Below, piece by piece: positions 10,601-18,188 of a stretch of DNA of 64,000 bases. Made by a program: the position numbers and the translations under genes. Source of the DNA: Chitinophagaceae bacterium (GTDB lineage: Bacteria; Bacteroidota; Bacteroidia; Chitinophagales; Chitinophagaceae); assembly GCA_003168265.1 (NCBI GenBank), contig PMSV01000001.1:1-64000 (forward strand), read 5' to 3'. Within the stretch, counting starts at the first letter, position 1. Each line of letters opens with the position of its first letter. A model generated the notes under the pieces. It was not told the DNA's origin. It was given only the letters and a program-made list of their open reading frames with translations, and did no database searches.

Positions 10601-13600
10601 GGTAGTAGCAGATGAACTATTGTTGTTCAAAGTATAGAAACTGCTCGTCCCCGGATTCAGGGCATTTGTAACTGAACCCGTACCATCGAATACTACTGTA
10701 CTGGTTCCAGCTGTAAAGCCACCTGAGGTGGTCCAGCCAGCTCCTACAGTATAGGAATTTGCTCCTGCCGTGAAGGTAGCTCCTGTATTGATCAGCATGC
10801 TGGATTGAATATTCTGGCTACCGGCTGAAGAGGCTGTACCTGTTATGGTCAGGTTGCCATAACCTCCGGTTCCTGTCAATATACCTCCGGATCCGGATTG
10901 TGAAGTACCCGGAATCAACGGTACAATCTGCCCCGATCCATAGAATTCCTGGGTTGTCGCAGCACCCAGGCTATAGGAACTGAAGTTGAGCGGGAAATTG
11001 CTTGTCCCGATTCCGCCTGAAGTTCCGCTCATTCTGATATATCCATATCCATTCGTGCCGGTCATGCTAAAACTTCCGGTTGAACCGCTAATGGCATTAA
11101 GGGCGTATAATGAAATATCCAGATGAGTTGAGTCATAGATTGCCACACTTCCCTGAATGCCACTGATATTCGTTGTAGTGGTCTTATTCGCTATGCCGCT
11201 ACCACTATAGTTCATTAAATGGAGGTTTCCATAAGTGGCGCCTGCATAAATCTGCTGAGTCGATCCGGTATTACCATAATATTCCACCGTGCTATTTGCA
11301 TTGACGCTGTAGGTGAATTTGCCTGGGAAATTATTGGCAGTACCGAGTGATGAATTGGTTGTACCGGCAGTTCCTCCCAGCCTAAGCAGACTGCCCGAAT
11401 TAAGGGTTAGCGTACCATAACTGGTTGAAGAGCTTCCTGGAATGATACCCTGGACCTGGAAATTGTCGATATAAACATTCCCATTCGCATTTGTTTTGGC
11501 ATTTACTACAATAAGTATCCACAACTGACTGGAACCCAAAAGGCTGGTACCACCAGATATGTTAGAGAGGACGGTATAACCCCAAGTAGTAGAAGAGGGC
11601 ATTCCCACATCCTGCACCTCAATCCAGGGACCGGCCCCGTTGACCTTGTAAAAAATATCGAGGTCCCCTCCGATATTGATTGCATTGTCCTGATAATATT
11701 GCAAATAGATATTGAAACTGCCGTAATTCGGGAGGTCGCTTCCGGAGAGTTTGAAAATCCAGTTCGTATTACTCGTGACCGTATCCTGCAATCCGGTGGG
11801 AGATCCGCCCGGATTCCTTGGGAAACCAGGTATGCCGAAAGAGTTTGTGGGTTTGACATATATACTGTTTCCCGCAGTTGGATTTAGGGTAAATGCATGA
11901 CTTTCCGTTGCGGTGGAAATACTTGAGCTTGAATTGAACACAGCGTTAGATGCCGTCGAGGTTGTCCCTATCGTAGAGGTAACGCCCGGATCCACTCCAC
12001 TATTTGTCAAGGTGGTAAAACTGGTTCCTGAATTGAAGTTGTAATTCACAATAGTCGAGTCGCTCGGGCTTATAGCAATGGTATTACCAGTACAGTTTGC
12101 CGCGTACCTGCCAAGGTCAAAGGATGTATTGTTGTTGACAGTCACATTGTTGGCAATCCCTGAAATGCTGGCAGTAATACTCTTGGTTGCTAAACCGGAT
12201 CCGTTATTCGACATGGTAATATTGCCATAATTCACAGCGTTGTAAATCGTTTGATTTGGTCCATAATAAGATACGGTGCTGATCGAATTAAGCGCATATG
12301 TGATATAATTGGCAGGGAAATTATTACCCGGAGTATTCGCACCGCCAGTGGTACCAGCCAATTTGAGGATGGATCCAGCGTTCAGGGTCAGGTTCCCACC
12401 CGATACATTATTAGCCGTATAGGTTGAAAGGTCAAATGTCGAATTTGCAGCAACGGTCATGTTAGTATTGGCCTCGATATTGCTGGCAAGAATCGTATAA
12501 CCGCTTCCTGTTGAAGTCGTACTGATAGTCAAATTGTCAAAATTGCTGGTTCCTGTTCCTCCAATGGTCTGAATAGCACCTGAAGAAGTTGCATCAAAAT
12601 TTACATTTTCAGACCCGGGGGAGTAGATGCCCGGGCTATTCAAGGTCCAGTTGCCTGTGACATTGACCGTATGTGCTCCAGTTCCGGAAGTTCCGTCAGG
12701 GGCAAAATTACCACCTGTGATGTTGACGGTCCCGTTTATGGTCATTGTATTGGCCACTGAGCCGTTACCTACATAGAAATTCCCACCAGATAAATTGAAA
12801 CTACCTGTGATGGTCATGGTTCCGGCTGTTGTATTGGCAATGGACAAGCTTCCTGAATTCGTATTGACAATATTCAGGCTGCTCGAAATCGTTGGAATTT
12901 CACCATCCATCGCCACATTAGCGGTCTGCGAAGCAGCATTCCAGGTCAGAATACCGAATGTTTGTCCGAGACCCGAAGGAACGGTCAATACAGTTCCTGT
13001 AATGGTCGCTGTTGAAGCAGCATTCCAGGTAGCTGTGGGCACAGTACCACCATCCTCAGCATGTATATAGTTGGATCCGCTGGCGAACACGATAGCCGCG
13101 CTCGTTGCTCTGGTAACAGTTCCACTATTGGTCAGGGTACCCGTATTGCTGATTGTTAAATCACTTGTCCCGGTATGGTTGATGGTAAATGTCGATCCGG
13201 CATTTGTAGTCAAGTTGCCATTCACGGTGGTATTTTCTGCCGTAATGGATTCGTTGGTATTTGAGGCAGTTCCCACTGCAATGGCATCTCCGTTGTTTAT
13301 GGTGATGCTTGCTGCGCTGGCGCCCGGAGCCGAAGTTGCAGTGATCCATGTGCCGCTAACTGAATGCTCGCTCTGCCAGTTGGAGGCCGTCGACCATTCA
13401 CCGTTGTTAGTGATATTTCCGGAATAGCTGCGGAAAATATCTGTGCTCAAGGTTCCATCCACCGTTGCCTGGCTTCCGGTCAGCGGGGATGTGGTCAGGT
13501 AAACCGGACCATTTGTACAAACGCCGCTGTTGTAAGAGAAGACAAAGAAATAATAGGTTGTGCCGACTGATAATCCCGTAGCAGTGAAGCTGGTGGAACT

Positions 13601-16600
13601 ACCAACCTGTAAAACCTTACCTCCACCCAGAGATCCGCCTGCGGAATAGGTTGTTCCGTTGACCGGATTCGAACTCAGGGTTGCACTAGTGCTATACACA
13701 ACCAGGTAGCCTCCATAAGGAGCAGGTGAAGCGGCCGTAAAGGATCCGGCTATCGAAGAAGAATTTACTGTTCCGAATGTCAACCCTGTTGCCTGGGCCG
13801 TGGGTGTGCTGCAGGTTGTGATGAAGGTCTGAGTCGAAGAATAAACGCTGGCATTACCACAAGTGGAAGTATTGGCGGTATTATTAGCCAGCACTTCAAA
13901 TGTATAGGAAGTATTTTCGCTCAAACCACTTAGAGGATAACTGTTGCTCGTTATACCAGTAACTGTTACCCATCCACCTGCACCGGTGCCTGTCACTTCA
14001 TACTGGAGGGTATAGCTCGTGATCGTTCCTGCAGGAGCCGTCCATCCAAGAGTAGCTGAATTGTTCCCGATCGAACCAGCGGTCAATGCCGTAGGAACAT
14101 TGATACAGGTATAGAAGTTCGAGAACAATACAGGTGAATAAGCAGGTCCGCCGGAGCAAGTTGTATTGTTATAAGCAAATACATAGAGATAATAGTTCGT
14201 ATTGCTGGCCAGGGCAGTGGAAGTGAAACTGGTTGATGTTCCCACATAGCCTGCAACATAACTGGTGAAATAAGTGGTTCCCTGCGCATAAGTCGTGCCG
14301 TTGACCGGTGAAGGCGCAGTGGCGCTCGTGCTGAAGAAGACCACATAAGCAGATGGTGCAGGACTGGGCGCCCCGATCGTACCTGAAATAGTCGTGGTCG
14401 TGCTTGACAAAGCGCTAAGGCCTGTTACGCTATTGGGGGCCGTACAGGCCGTATAGCTATTGCCTGTCAATGGAGAAGTGACATCGTAAATAGGTCCTCC
14501 ATAACAAGTTGAAGTGCTTATATAAGAGAATATGAAGAAATAATATTCAGTTCCCGCTATGGCCGGGCTATAAGTAAAGGTAGTCGCATTACTGGCCTGT
14601 ACGACAGTACCGCTGCCGATAGTGCTTCCTGCTGTATAAGCCGCGCCATTTGTGGGTGTTGTACCGAGAGAAGAGCTGGTGCTGACTACGACGAGGTAAC
14701 CGCTGGGCGCGCCGCTCGCCGCAGTGAAAGAACCTCCAATACTGGTAGCCGTATTATTTGGGAAGGTTAAGGCGGTCGGTTGCGAAGTCGGAGTAGTGCA
14801 TTCCGTATAGCCATTACCTGTAAGCGGAGAACTGGTCAGATAATCAGGGCCGCCGCTACAAGTGGTATTATTATAAGAGAAGATGAAGAAATAATACTGG
14901 GTGTTGGCTGTTAATCCTGTTGCGGTGAAAGTGGTAGTAGCTCCTACCTGCACAACCGTACCGCCTCCAAGAGCGCCACCTGCTGTATAGGTAGTGCCAT
15001 TTACGGGATTCGAACTAAGGGTAGCGCTTGTGCTCCTGACAATAATATATCCTGTAGGTGCCGGAGAAGCTGCTGTGAATGAACCCGCGATCGAAGTGCT
15101 GCTGGTACTGCTCAGTATCAACACAGTTGGCTGTGTTGTCGGAGACGAACAGGCCGTATAGCTATTGCCAGTCAACGGTGAAGTGACATCATAGGCGATC
15201 GTACAATTACCCGTATTGTAACTGAATATGAAGAAATAATATTCAGTTCCCGCTGTGGCCGGGCTGTAATTAAAGGTAGTCGCATTACTGGCCTGTACGA
15301 CAGTACCGCTGCCGATCGTGCTTCCGGCTGTATAAGCCGTACCATTCGTGGGAGTTGCACCAAGGGAAGCGCTGGTACTCACTACCACCACATAACCGCT
15401 GGGCGCACCGCTCGCTGCGGTGAAGGAACCTCCAATACTGGTTGCCGTATTGCTCGGGAAGCTCAGTGCTGTAGGCTGGGAAGTTGGTGTGGCGACACAG
15501 GTCTGGTAATTGCCAGTCAACGGTGAAGCAGTCAGGTAAATCGGACCACCGCTGCAAGTCGTGTTGTTATAAGAGAATACAAAGAAATTGTAAGTACTGT
15601 TTGGCGTAAGACCTGTTGCAGAAATACTCGTTGAAGTTCCTGACTGGATAATGGTGCCTCCGCCAAGAGAACCACCGGTTGTATAAGTCGTTCCATTGGC
15701 CGGGTTGGCCGATAGGGTGGAATTGAGTGTGGCGATTACGATATATCCGCTGGGTGCAGGTGAAGCTGCTGTAAAGGAACCGGTAATAGTGGTCGAGGTA
15801 TTGGCTGAAAAGCTCAGGCTTGTTGCTTGTGCCGTAGGAGCCGAACAGCTAGTATATGAGCTTCCGGTCAAAGGAGTGGTCGTATAGTAAAGAGGTCCAC
15901 CGTAACAGGTCGTACTATTATAGGAGAAGATGAAGAAATAATATAGTGTGTTTGCGCTAGCCGGGCTATAGATAAAGGTAGTCGCATTGCTTTCTTGTAC
16001 CACGGTACCTCCACCGAGAGCGCCACCAGCCGTATAAGTCGTTCCATTCACCGGGTTAGAGCTTAGAGTCGAACTGGTGCTAACTACGACCAGATAGCCG
16101 TTTGGCGAACCTGTAGCCGCAGTGAAAGAACCACCGATGCTGGTGCTTGTATTATTTGGGAATGTGAGCGCTGTTGGCTGATGAGTCGGTGCGGCACATT
16201 CCGTATAGCCATTTGCTGTAAGGGGAGAAGTGGTGAGATAAGATATGCTGCAACTACTTCCGGAAGCATAACTGAAAATAAAGAAATAGTATTGTGTGTT
16301 GGCTGTCAGTCCTGTTGCTGTGAAAGTTGTCGAAGTTCCAACTTGAACAACAGTTCCACCTCCAAGAGAATTACCTGCCGCATAAGTAGTACCATTAACC
16401 GGGTTTGAACTAAGCGTTGAACTCGTACTGTACACAACCAGGTAACCACTGGGTGCCGGAGAAGCGGCAGTGAAAGACCCAGTGATAGAAGTTGTTGCCG
16501 TACTGCTTAAGTTTAAGATGGTGGGTTGGGCAGTTGGGGCAGTACAAGGTGCCGGGGGAGCCCAAACATAATCTAAACCAGAGGCAGGGAAAGCTGATGT

Positions 16601-17641
16601 ACTCAATGTCATTAATGCAGCATTCGAACCTCCGGCTGTTGAAGTCGCCCAGGTTGACCCTGTACGGTCGTTGTAATCTGCATTGCTGGTTCCCCTTAAA
16701 CCTATCGCAGGTTGAGGGCTTATAGTTGTATTGTACCCTGGCGTGCAGGTTCCAAAATTCACATTTATATTGTTGGTGGTCTGACTTAATACAATTTGAA
16801 AATTAAGATTGCTTTCAGATAAATTGCCGTTATTGTCATTGAAGGCGTCGGAATTGATCCATTCAATCACGAATTGCTGATTGGGGGATGAACCGATGGT
16901 TTCTGTGTAAATTATACTTGTCGGGGACGTAAACGTCACCGTTTCATTTGTCTCAGCATGTGTTGTAATTGCGGATAGGGTAATTGTCGTTGCTGTGACT
17001 GCTGTTACCGTCGTGCCGGCCGTAATACCTGTGCCAGAGATTGTTGATCCAACCTGGGGATAGGTTCCACTTACATATGTTATTGTTGTTGAACCAGAAC
17101 TAAAAGTACTCCTGAAGGTCTGACCGCTTGGAAAATAGTCAGCATCAGAAGCAAGATCACAACCGATACCTGACGCGGCTCCCGCATACGCAGTGGTCGC
17201 AGAAATCGCATCATCGGATGTGCTTGATGAAGTAGCTCCGAAAGTGATATATCCGTTGGAGTTAACATAAATGGTTGCGCCGGACGCATAAGTTGTCCCA
17301 TTGAATACAAAACTGAATGGCAATGTCGTAGTATAGACATTGTCATCCCATTTGGCTGTACTCAGAGCAGTCCCGGTACCCGCAATACTTGAATATGTAT
17401 TGCCATTAGTTTGACTAAATGAGTAATTAGCCACCTGCGCGAAAGTCTTTTCGGCGCATAAGGTCAGAAAAGTCATCAGAACAACAGTAACTGTAGTTCT
17501 CAGGAAGCGCAAATTTTTTTTCATGGTAATTCGGTTGAAGATGAAACGATGATTTCCAGCAACCTGTTCGGGTAATGACATGACCAGGGCCTGGTTCCGG
17601 ATGTTTTTGGAGATCCAATGGTTATTAGAACTTGATATCAT
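7628..17641 (-). CDS. Giant T9SS-exported repeat protein (adhesin-like), 3,337 residues
   Basis: The order is: a 39-residue conserved N-terminal extension; a signal peptide starting MKKNLRFLRTT with cleavage near TFAQ; a globular N-terminal domain; an array of fibronectin-III-like repeats (about residues 360-1390, ~116 residues each, one standard FN3 unit near 1180); a long beta-helix-type region with GGTF and GNW motifs; two copies of an ~850-bp double repeat (about 2340-2900); a terminal module containing NGP, FPVGK and CDYWRLDL; and a T9SS type A sorting domain with RPNPV and a final TFVKQ. The frame stays open upstream to 17713. I chose ATG 17641 because it aligns with the same ATG in the first gene, whose frame has a stop just upstream; 17524 is the conventional alternative. 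Predicted to be exported and anchored at the cell surface. Ligand unknown. Confidence 0.9.
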   Translation of the reverse strand: MISSSNNHWISKNIRNQALVMSLPEQVAGNHRFIFNRITMKKNLRFLRTTVTVVLMTFLTLCAEKTFAQVANYSFSQTNGNTYSSIAGTGTALSTAKWDDNVYTTTLPFSFVFNGTTYASGATIYVNSNGYITFGATSSSTSDDAISATTAYAGAASGIGCDLASDADYFPSGQTFRSTFSSGSTTITYVSGTYPQVGSTISGTGITAGTTVTAVTATTITLSAITTHAETNETVTFTSPTSIIYTETIGSSPNQQFVIEWINSDAFNDNNGNLSESNLNFQIVLSQTTNNINVNFGTCTPGYNTTISPQPAIGLRGTSNADYNDRTGSTWATSTAGGSNAALMTLSTSAFPASGLDYVWAPPAPCTAPTAQPTILNLSSTATTSITGSFTAASPAPSGYLVVYSTSSTLSSNPVNGTTYAAGNSLGGGTVVQVGTSTTFTATGLTANTQYYFFIFSYASGSSCSISYLTTSPLTANGYTECAAPTHQPTALTFPNNTSTSIGGSFTAATGSPNGYLVVVSTSSTLSSNPVNGTTYTAGGALGGGTVVQESNATTFIYSPASANTLYYFFIFSYNSTTCYGGPLYYTTTPLTGSSYTSCSAPTAQATSLSFSANTSTTITGSFTAASPAPSGYIVIATLNSTLSANPANGTTYTTGGSLGGGTIIQSGTSTSISATGLTPNSTYNFFVFSYNNTTCSGGPIYLTASPLTGNYQTCVATPTSQPTALSFPSNTATSIGGSFTAASGAPSGYVVVVSTSASLGATPTNGTAYTAGSTIGSGTVVQASNATTFNYSPATAGTEYYFFIFSYNTGNCTIAYDVTSPLTGNSYTACSSPTTQPTVLILSSTSSTSIAGSFTAASPAPTGYIIVRSTSATLSSNPVNGTTYTAGGALGGGTVVQVGATTTFTATGLTANTQYYFFIFSYNNTTCSGGPDYLTSSPLTGNGYTECTTPTSQPTALTFPNNTATSIGGSFTAASGAPSGYLVVVSTSSSLGTTPTNGAAYTAGSTIGSGTVVQASNATTFTYSPAIAGTEYYFFIFSYISTSTCYGGPIYDVTSPLTGNSYTACTAPNSVTGLSALSSTTTTISGTIGAPSPAPSAYVVFFSTSATAPSPVNGTTYAQGTTYFTSYVAGYVGTSTSFTSTALASNTNYYLYVFAYNNTTCSGGPAYSPVLFSNFYTCINVPTALTAGSIGNNSATLGWTAPAGTITSYTLQYEVTGTGAGGWVTVTGITSNSYPLSGLSENTSYTFEVLANNTANTSTCGNASVYSSTQTFITTCSTPTAQATGLTFGTVNSSSIAGSFTAASPAPYGGYLVVYSTSATLSSNPVNGTTYSAGGSLGGGKVLQVGSSTSFTATGLSVGTTYYFFVFSYNSGVCTNGPVYLTTSPLTGSQATVDGTLSTDIFRSYSGNITNNGEWSTASNWQSEHSVSGTWITATSAPGASAASITINNGDAIAVGTASNTNESITAENTTVNGNLTTNAGSTFTINHTGTSDLTISNTGTLTNSGTVTRATSAAIVFASGSNYIHAEDGGTVPTATWNAASTATITGTVLTVPSGLGQTFGILTWNAASQTANVAMDGEIPTISSSLNIVNTNSGSLSIANTTAGTMTITGSFNLSGGNFYVGNGSVANTMTINGTVNITGGNFAPDGTSGTGAHTVNVTGNWTLNSPGIYSPGSENVNFDATSSGAIQTIGGTGTSNFDNLTISTTSTGSGYTILASNIEANTNMTVAANSTFDLSTYTANNVSGGNLTLNAGSILKLAGTTGGANTPGNNFPANYITYALNSISTVSYYGPNQTIYNAVNYGNITMSNNGSGLATKSITASISGIANNVTVNNNTSFDLGRYAANCTGNTIAISPSDSTIVNYNFNSGTSFTTLTNSGVDPGVTSTIGTTSTASNAVFNSSSSISTATESHAFTLNPTAGNSIYVKPTNSFGIPGFPRNPGGSPTGLQDTVTSNTNWIFKLSGSDLPNYGSFNIYLQYYQDNAINIGGDLDIFYKVNGAGPWIEVQDVGMPSSTTWGYTVLSNISGGTSLLGSSQLWILIVVNAKTNANGNVYIDNFQVQGIIPGSSSTSYGTLTLNSGSLLRLGGTAGTTNSSLGTANNFPGKFTYSVNANSTVEYYGNTGSTQQIYAGATYGNLHLMNYSGSGIANKTTTTNISGIQGSVAIYDSTHLDISLYALNAISGSTGSFSMTGTNGYGYIRMSGTSGGIGTSNFPLNFSSYSLGAATTQEFYGSGQIVPLIPGTSQSGSGGILTGTGGYGNLTITGTASSAGSQNIQSSMLINTGATFTAGANSYTVGAGWTTSGGFTAGTSTVVFDGTGSVTNALNPGTSSFYTLNNNSSSATTLQLTSHALTTTNTFTNASGVFDALTNNLAHTVTNLATVSGGNYLASGTGVTHTFNGGLTVSGGTFTGNAGNVTTTNVALSSGTLIAPSGLFTVTGNWAQSGGSFTPGTYTVTFTKTSGTQTISTGSGGTAVSNSAFNNIDHTGAGVTQIINAPVTTGGTFTNEAAAGNFDANGQGHTVTGLASLLGASYLPNTGQQTFNGGLTVNGGTFNGLINSQVSAANVTLTTGTLTDPGSTGTFTVSGNWSKTGGTFTPNSGTVNFNGTGSQTLNSGGAPFYNILITAGSSVTLITNNLTTSGTFTHQSATFNANALTHTVTGLATVSGGTYLASTNTQTFNGGLTVSGGDFTGSTGNVSSTNVILSSGLLTSPSGLFTVTGNWAQSGGDFTPGTYTVTFASTTGTQTISTGSGGTAVPSSDFNNIDHTGAGILQIINARLATDGTFTNEAAAGNFDANGNAHTVTGLAALLGGSYLPNSGQQTFNGGLVINGGNFNGITNSQVSASNVTITTGTLTAPGSSGTFTVSGNWAYNGGTFTNNSGTVSLNGSSTQIIGGALSSTFGGLTLNNSSNATLVDASNTGINKTVTGVLTLTSGYLTTDASDLLIMTSTSNSALGTPSVSSSYYTGGFVNGPIQKTGNTDFAFPVGKAGSGLVPIEISALAGSTANQTFTAEYIHQSAYSLGPILRPDVPQLTQVSGCDYWRLDLKQGSSTYPLNSNANLVGSTTNITLYWNPNNSAGCSSTFVTNLSDLSVAHFNFSDNGPTYQGAWEAPNSSGYVTNGSTSSGSITYAGASIFSPFTLGSTNGLDNPLSLVLDYFTGTKENGYNLLNWKAECNSETASFVLQRSSDGTNFSDIDSVQAATATECSLPYNYNDYTATGSKVYYRLEVIDQNGNITYSQLVLILNDQNVIQLMTVRPNPVQSEAWLNISASENQNVELVIYSIDGKQLVRQTINVVGGMNTIDLHTSTLANGMYIVRGVFMNGQTNTLTFVKQ
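8930..10610 (-). repeat. Two tandem ~850-bp double (A+B) repeats inside the second giant gene
   Basis: HTVT motifs recur at about 10510, 10075, 9660 and 9230, spaced near 430 bp. Types alternate: A (TVSGG, YLAS) and B (YLPN, GQQTFNGG). A+B therefore forms a unit of about 850 bp present twice, with the B copies highly similar at the DNA level. Related units occur at 1-480 in the first gene and at 41.8-42.5 kb in the fourth. Confidence 0.75.
13460..16560 (-). repeat. Array of ~350-bp fibronectin-III-like repeats
   Basis: Units begin with a C-x-x-PT-x-QPT motif and share GSFTAASPAP, NPVNGTTYTAG, GGGTVVQ and YYFFIFSYN. They start at about 16550, 16200, 15850, 15500, 15150, 14800, 14440 and 13815; an ordinary FN3 domain sits at about 14110-13820. 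Units with SPAPSGY alternate with units with SGAPSGY or similar, which suggests past duplication of two-unit blocks. Confidence 0.8.
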
Positions 17642-17922
17642 TAAACTTTCATTTAGCATTTTATTCCAAATTTTATTCACGGCGATGCCTTTGCTAAAGG
17701 CATCAGTCCTCAAAGCTTTTCAAATCAGTTTTATGATAATGGATCAAGTGCTAGGCCTGCGAATTAATTCATGCAGGAAAGCAAGAAAAGGCAACTCAGC
17801 CCTTCTTTAGAATGAATGGATCAACAGGTGCTCGTTTCGAAGATATAAGTAGAGCAGCTTCTGAATAAAAACAAGTCTGTTTGAAATTTAAAAGAGTAAA
17901 TCTATACAACAAAGGAGCTTGA

Positions 17923-17936
17923 TAAGAATGGATTTA
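17923..17936 (-). promoter_or_regulatory. Conserved upstream element, copy 2
   Basis: TAAGAATGGATTTA on the plus strand, 282 bp from the chosen start, followed by GGGTGG. Copy 3 continues GGCTGG, so the conserved block is a little longer than the core. Confidence 0.4.
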
Positions 17937-18129
17937 GGGTGGCGCAGAACGCGCTCTTTTTTATCTCCCATAAAGCTAATATAGAATATTTAGAATAGCA
18001 ATAAATTGATTATTTTTTTTTCAACCCCCTTCTTTTTCAATTTATTACATAGGGCGCTTCAGCCTTATTTCAACCCTTTTTTATAGCATTTTTTCAACCT
18101 GCTTCAGCCCTGATAATTTCTATTAAATA

Positions 18130-18162
18130 GCAGGGCCCCGCAGCTTTCGCAGCAGGGCCCAT
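18130..18162 (-). terminator. Possible terminator of the third giant gene
   Basis: GGGCCC arms at 18133-18138 and 18155-18160 flank a GC-rich loop about 27 bp after the stop codon. On the minus strand the following bases are A/T-rich but not a clean T run, so the call is tentative. Confidence 0.45.
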
Positions 18163-18188
18163 GCATGGTTTTAGATATAAAAGTTTGG

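Larger units (their letters stand above)
17642..18188 (-). other. Intergenic leader of the second giant gene
   Basis: No gene is supported. The part nearest the start (17642-17950) is homologous to the leader of the first giant gene, including the CCTTTAGCAAAGG hairpin-like block near 17690 and the TAAGAATGGATTTA element. The remainder to about 18120 is A/T-rich with homopolymers and holds the terminator region of the third giant gene. Confidence 0.6.

Noticed and set aside
13071-13427. Open frames of 60-200 codons on the opposite strand throughout the giant genes (for example 13071-13427 plus and 37416-38066 minus)
   Set aside because: They lie antisense to well-supported long coding frames, have P/V/L- or C-rich shadow composition produced by the Thr/Ser/Gly-rich sense codons, and show no family motifs.
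8930-16560. Regular repeats suggesting a CRISPR array
   Set aside because: Repeat periods are 350-850 bp, imperfect and in coding register; there are no short identical repeats with unique spacers and no cas genes.
17642-17713. Starting the second giant gene at 17713
   Set aside because: The homologous frame in the first giant gene has a stop codon between this point and the shared ATG, so 17641 is the furthest upstream start supported by both.
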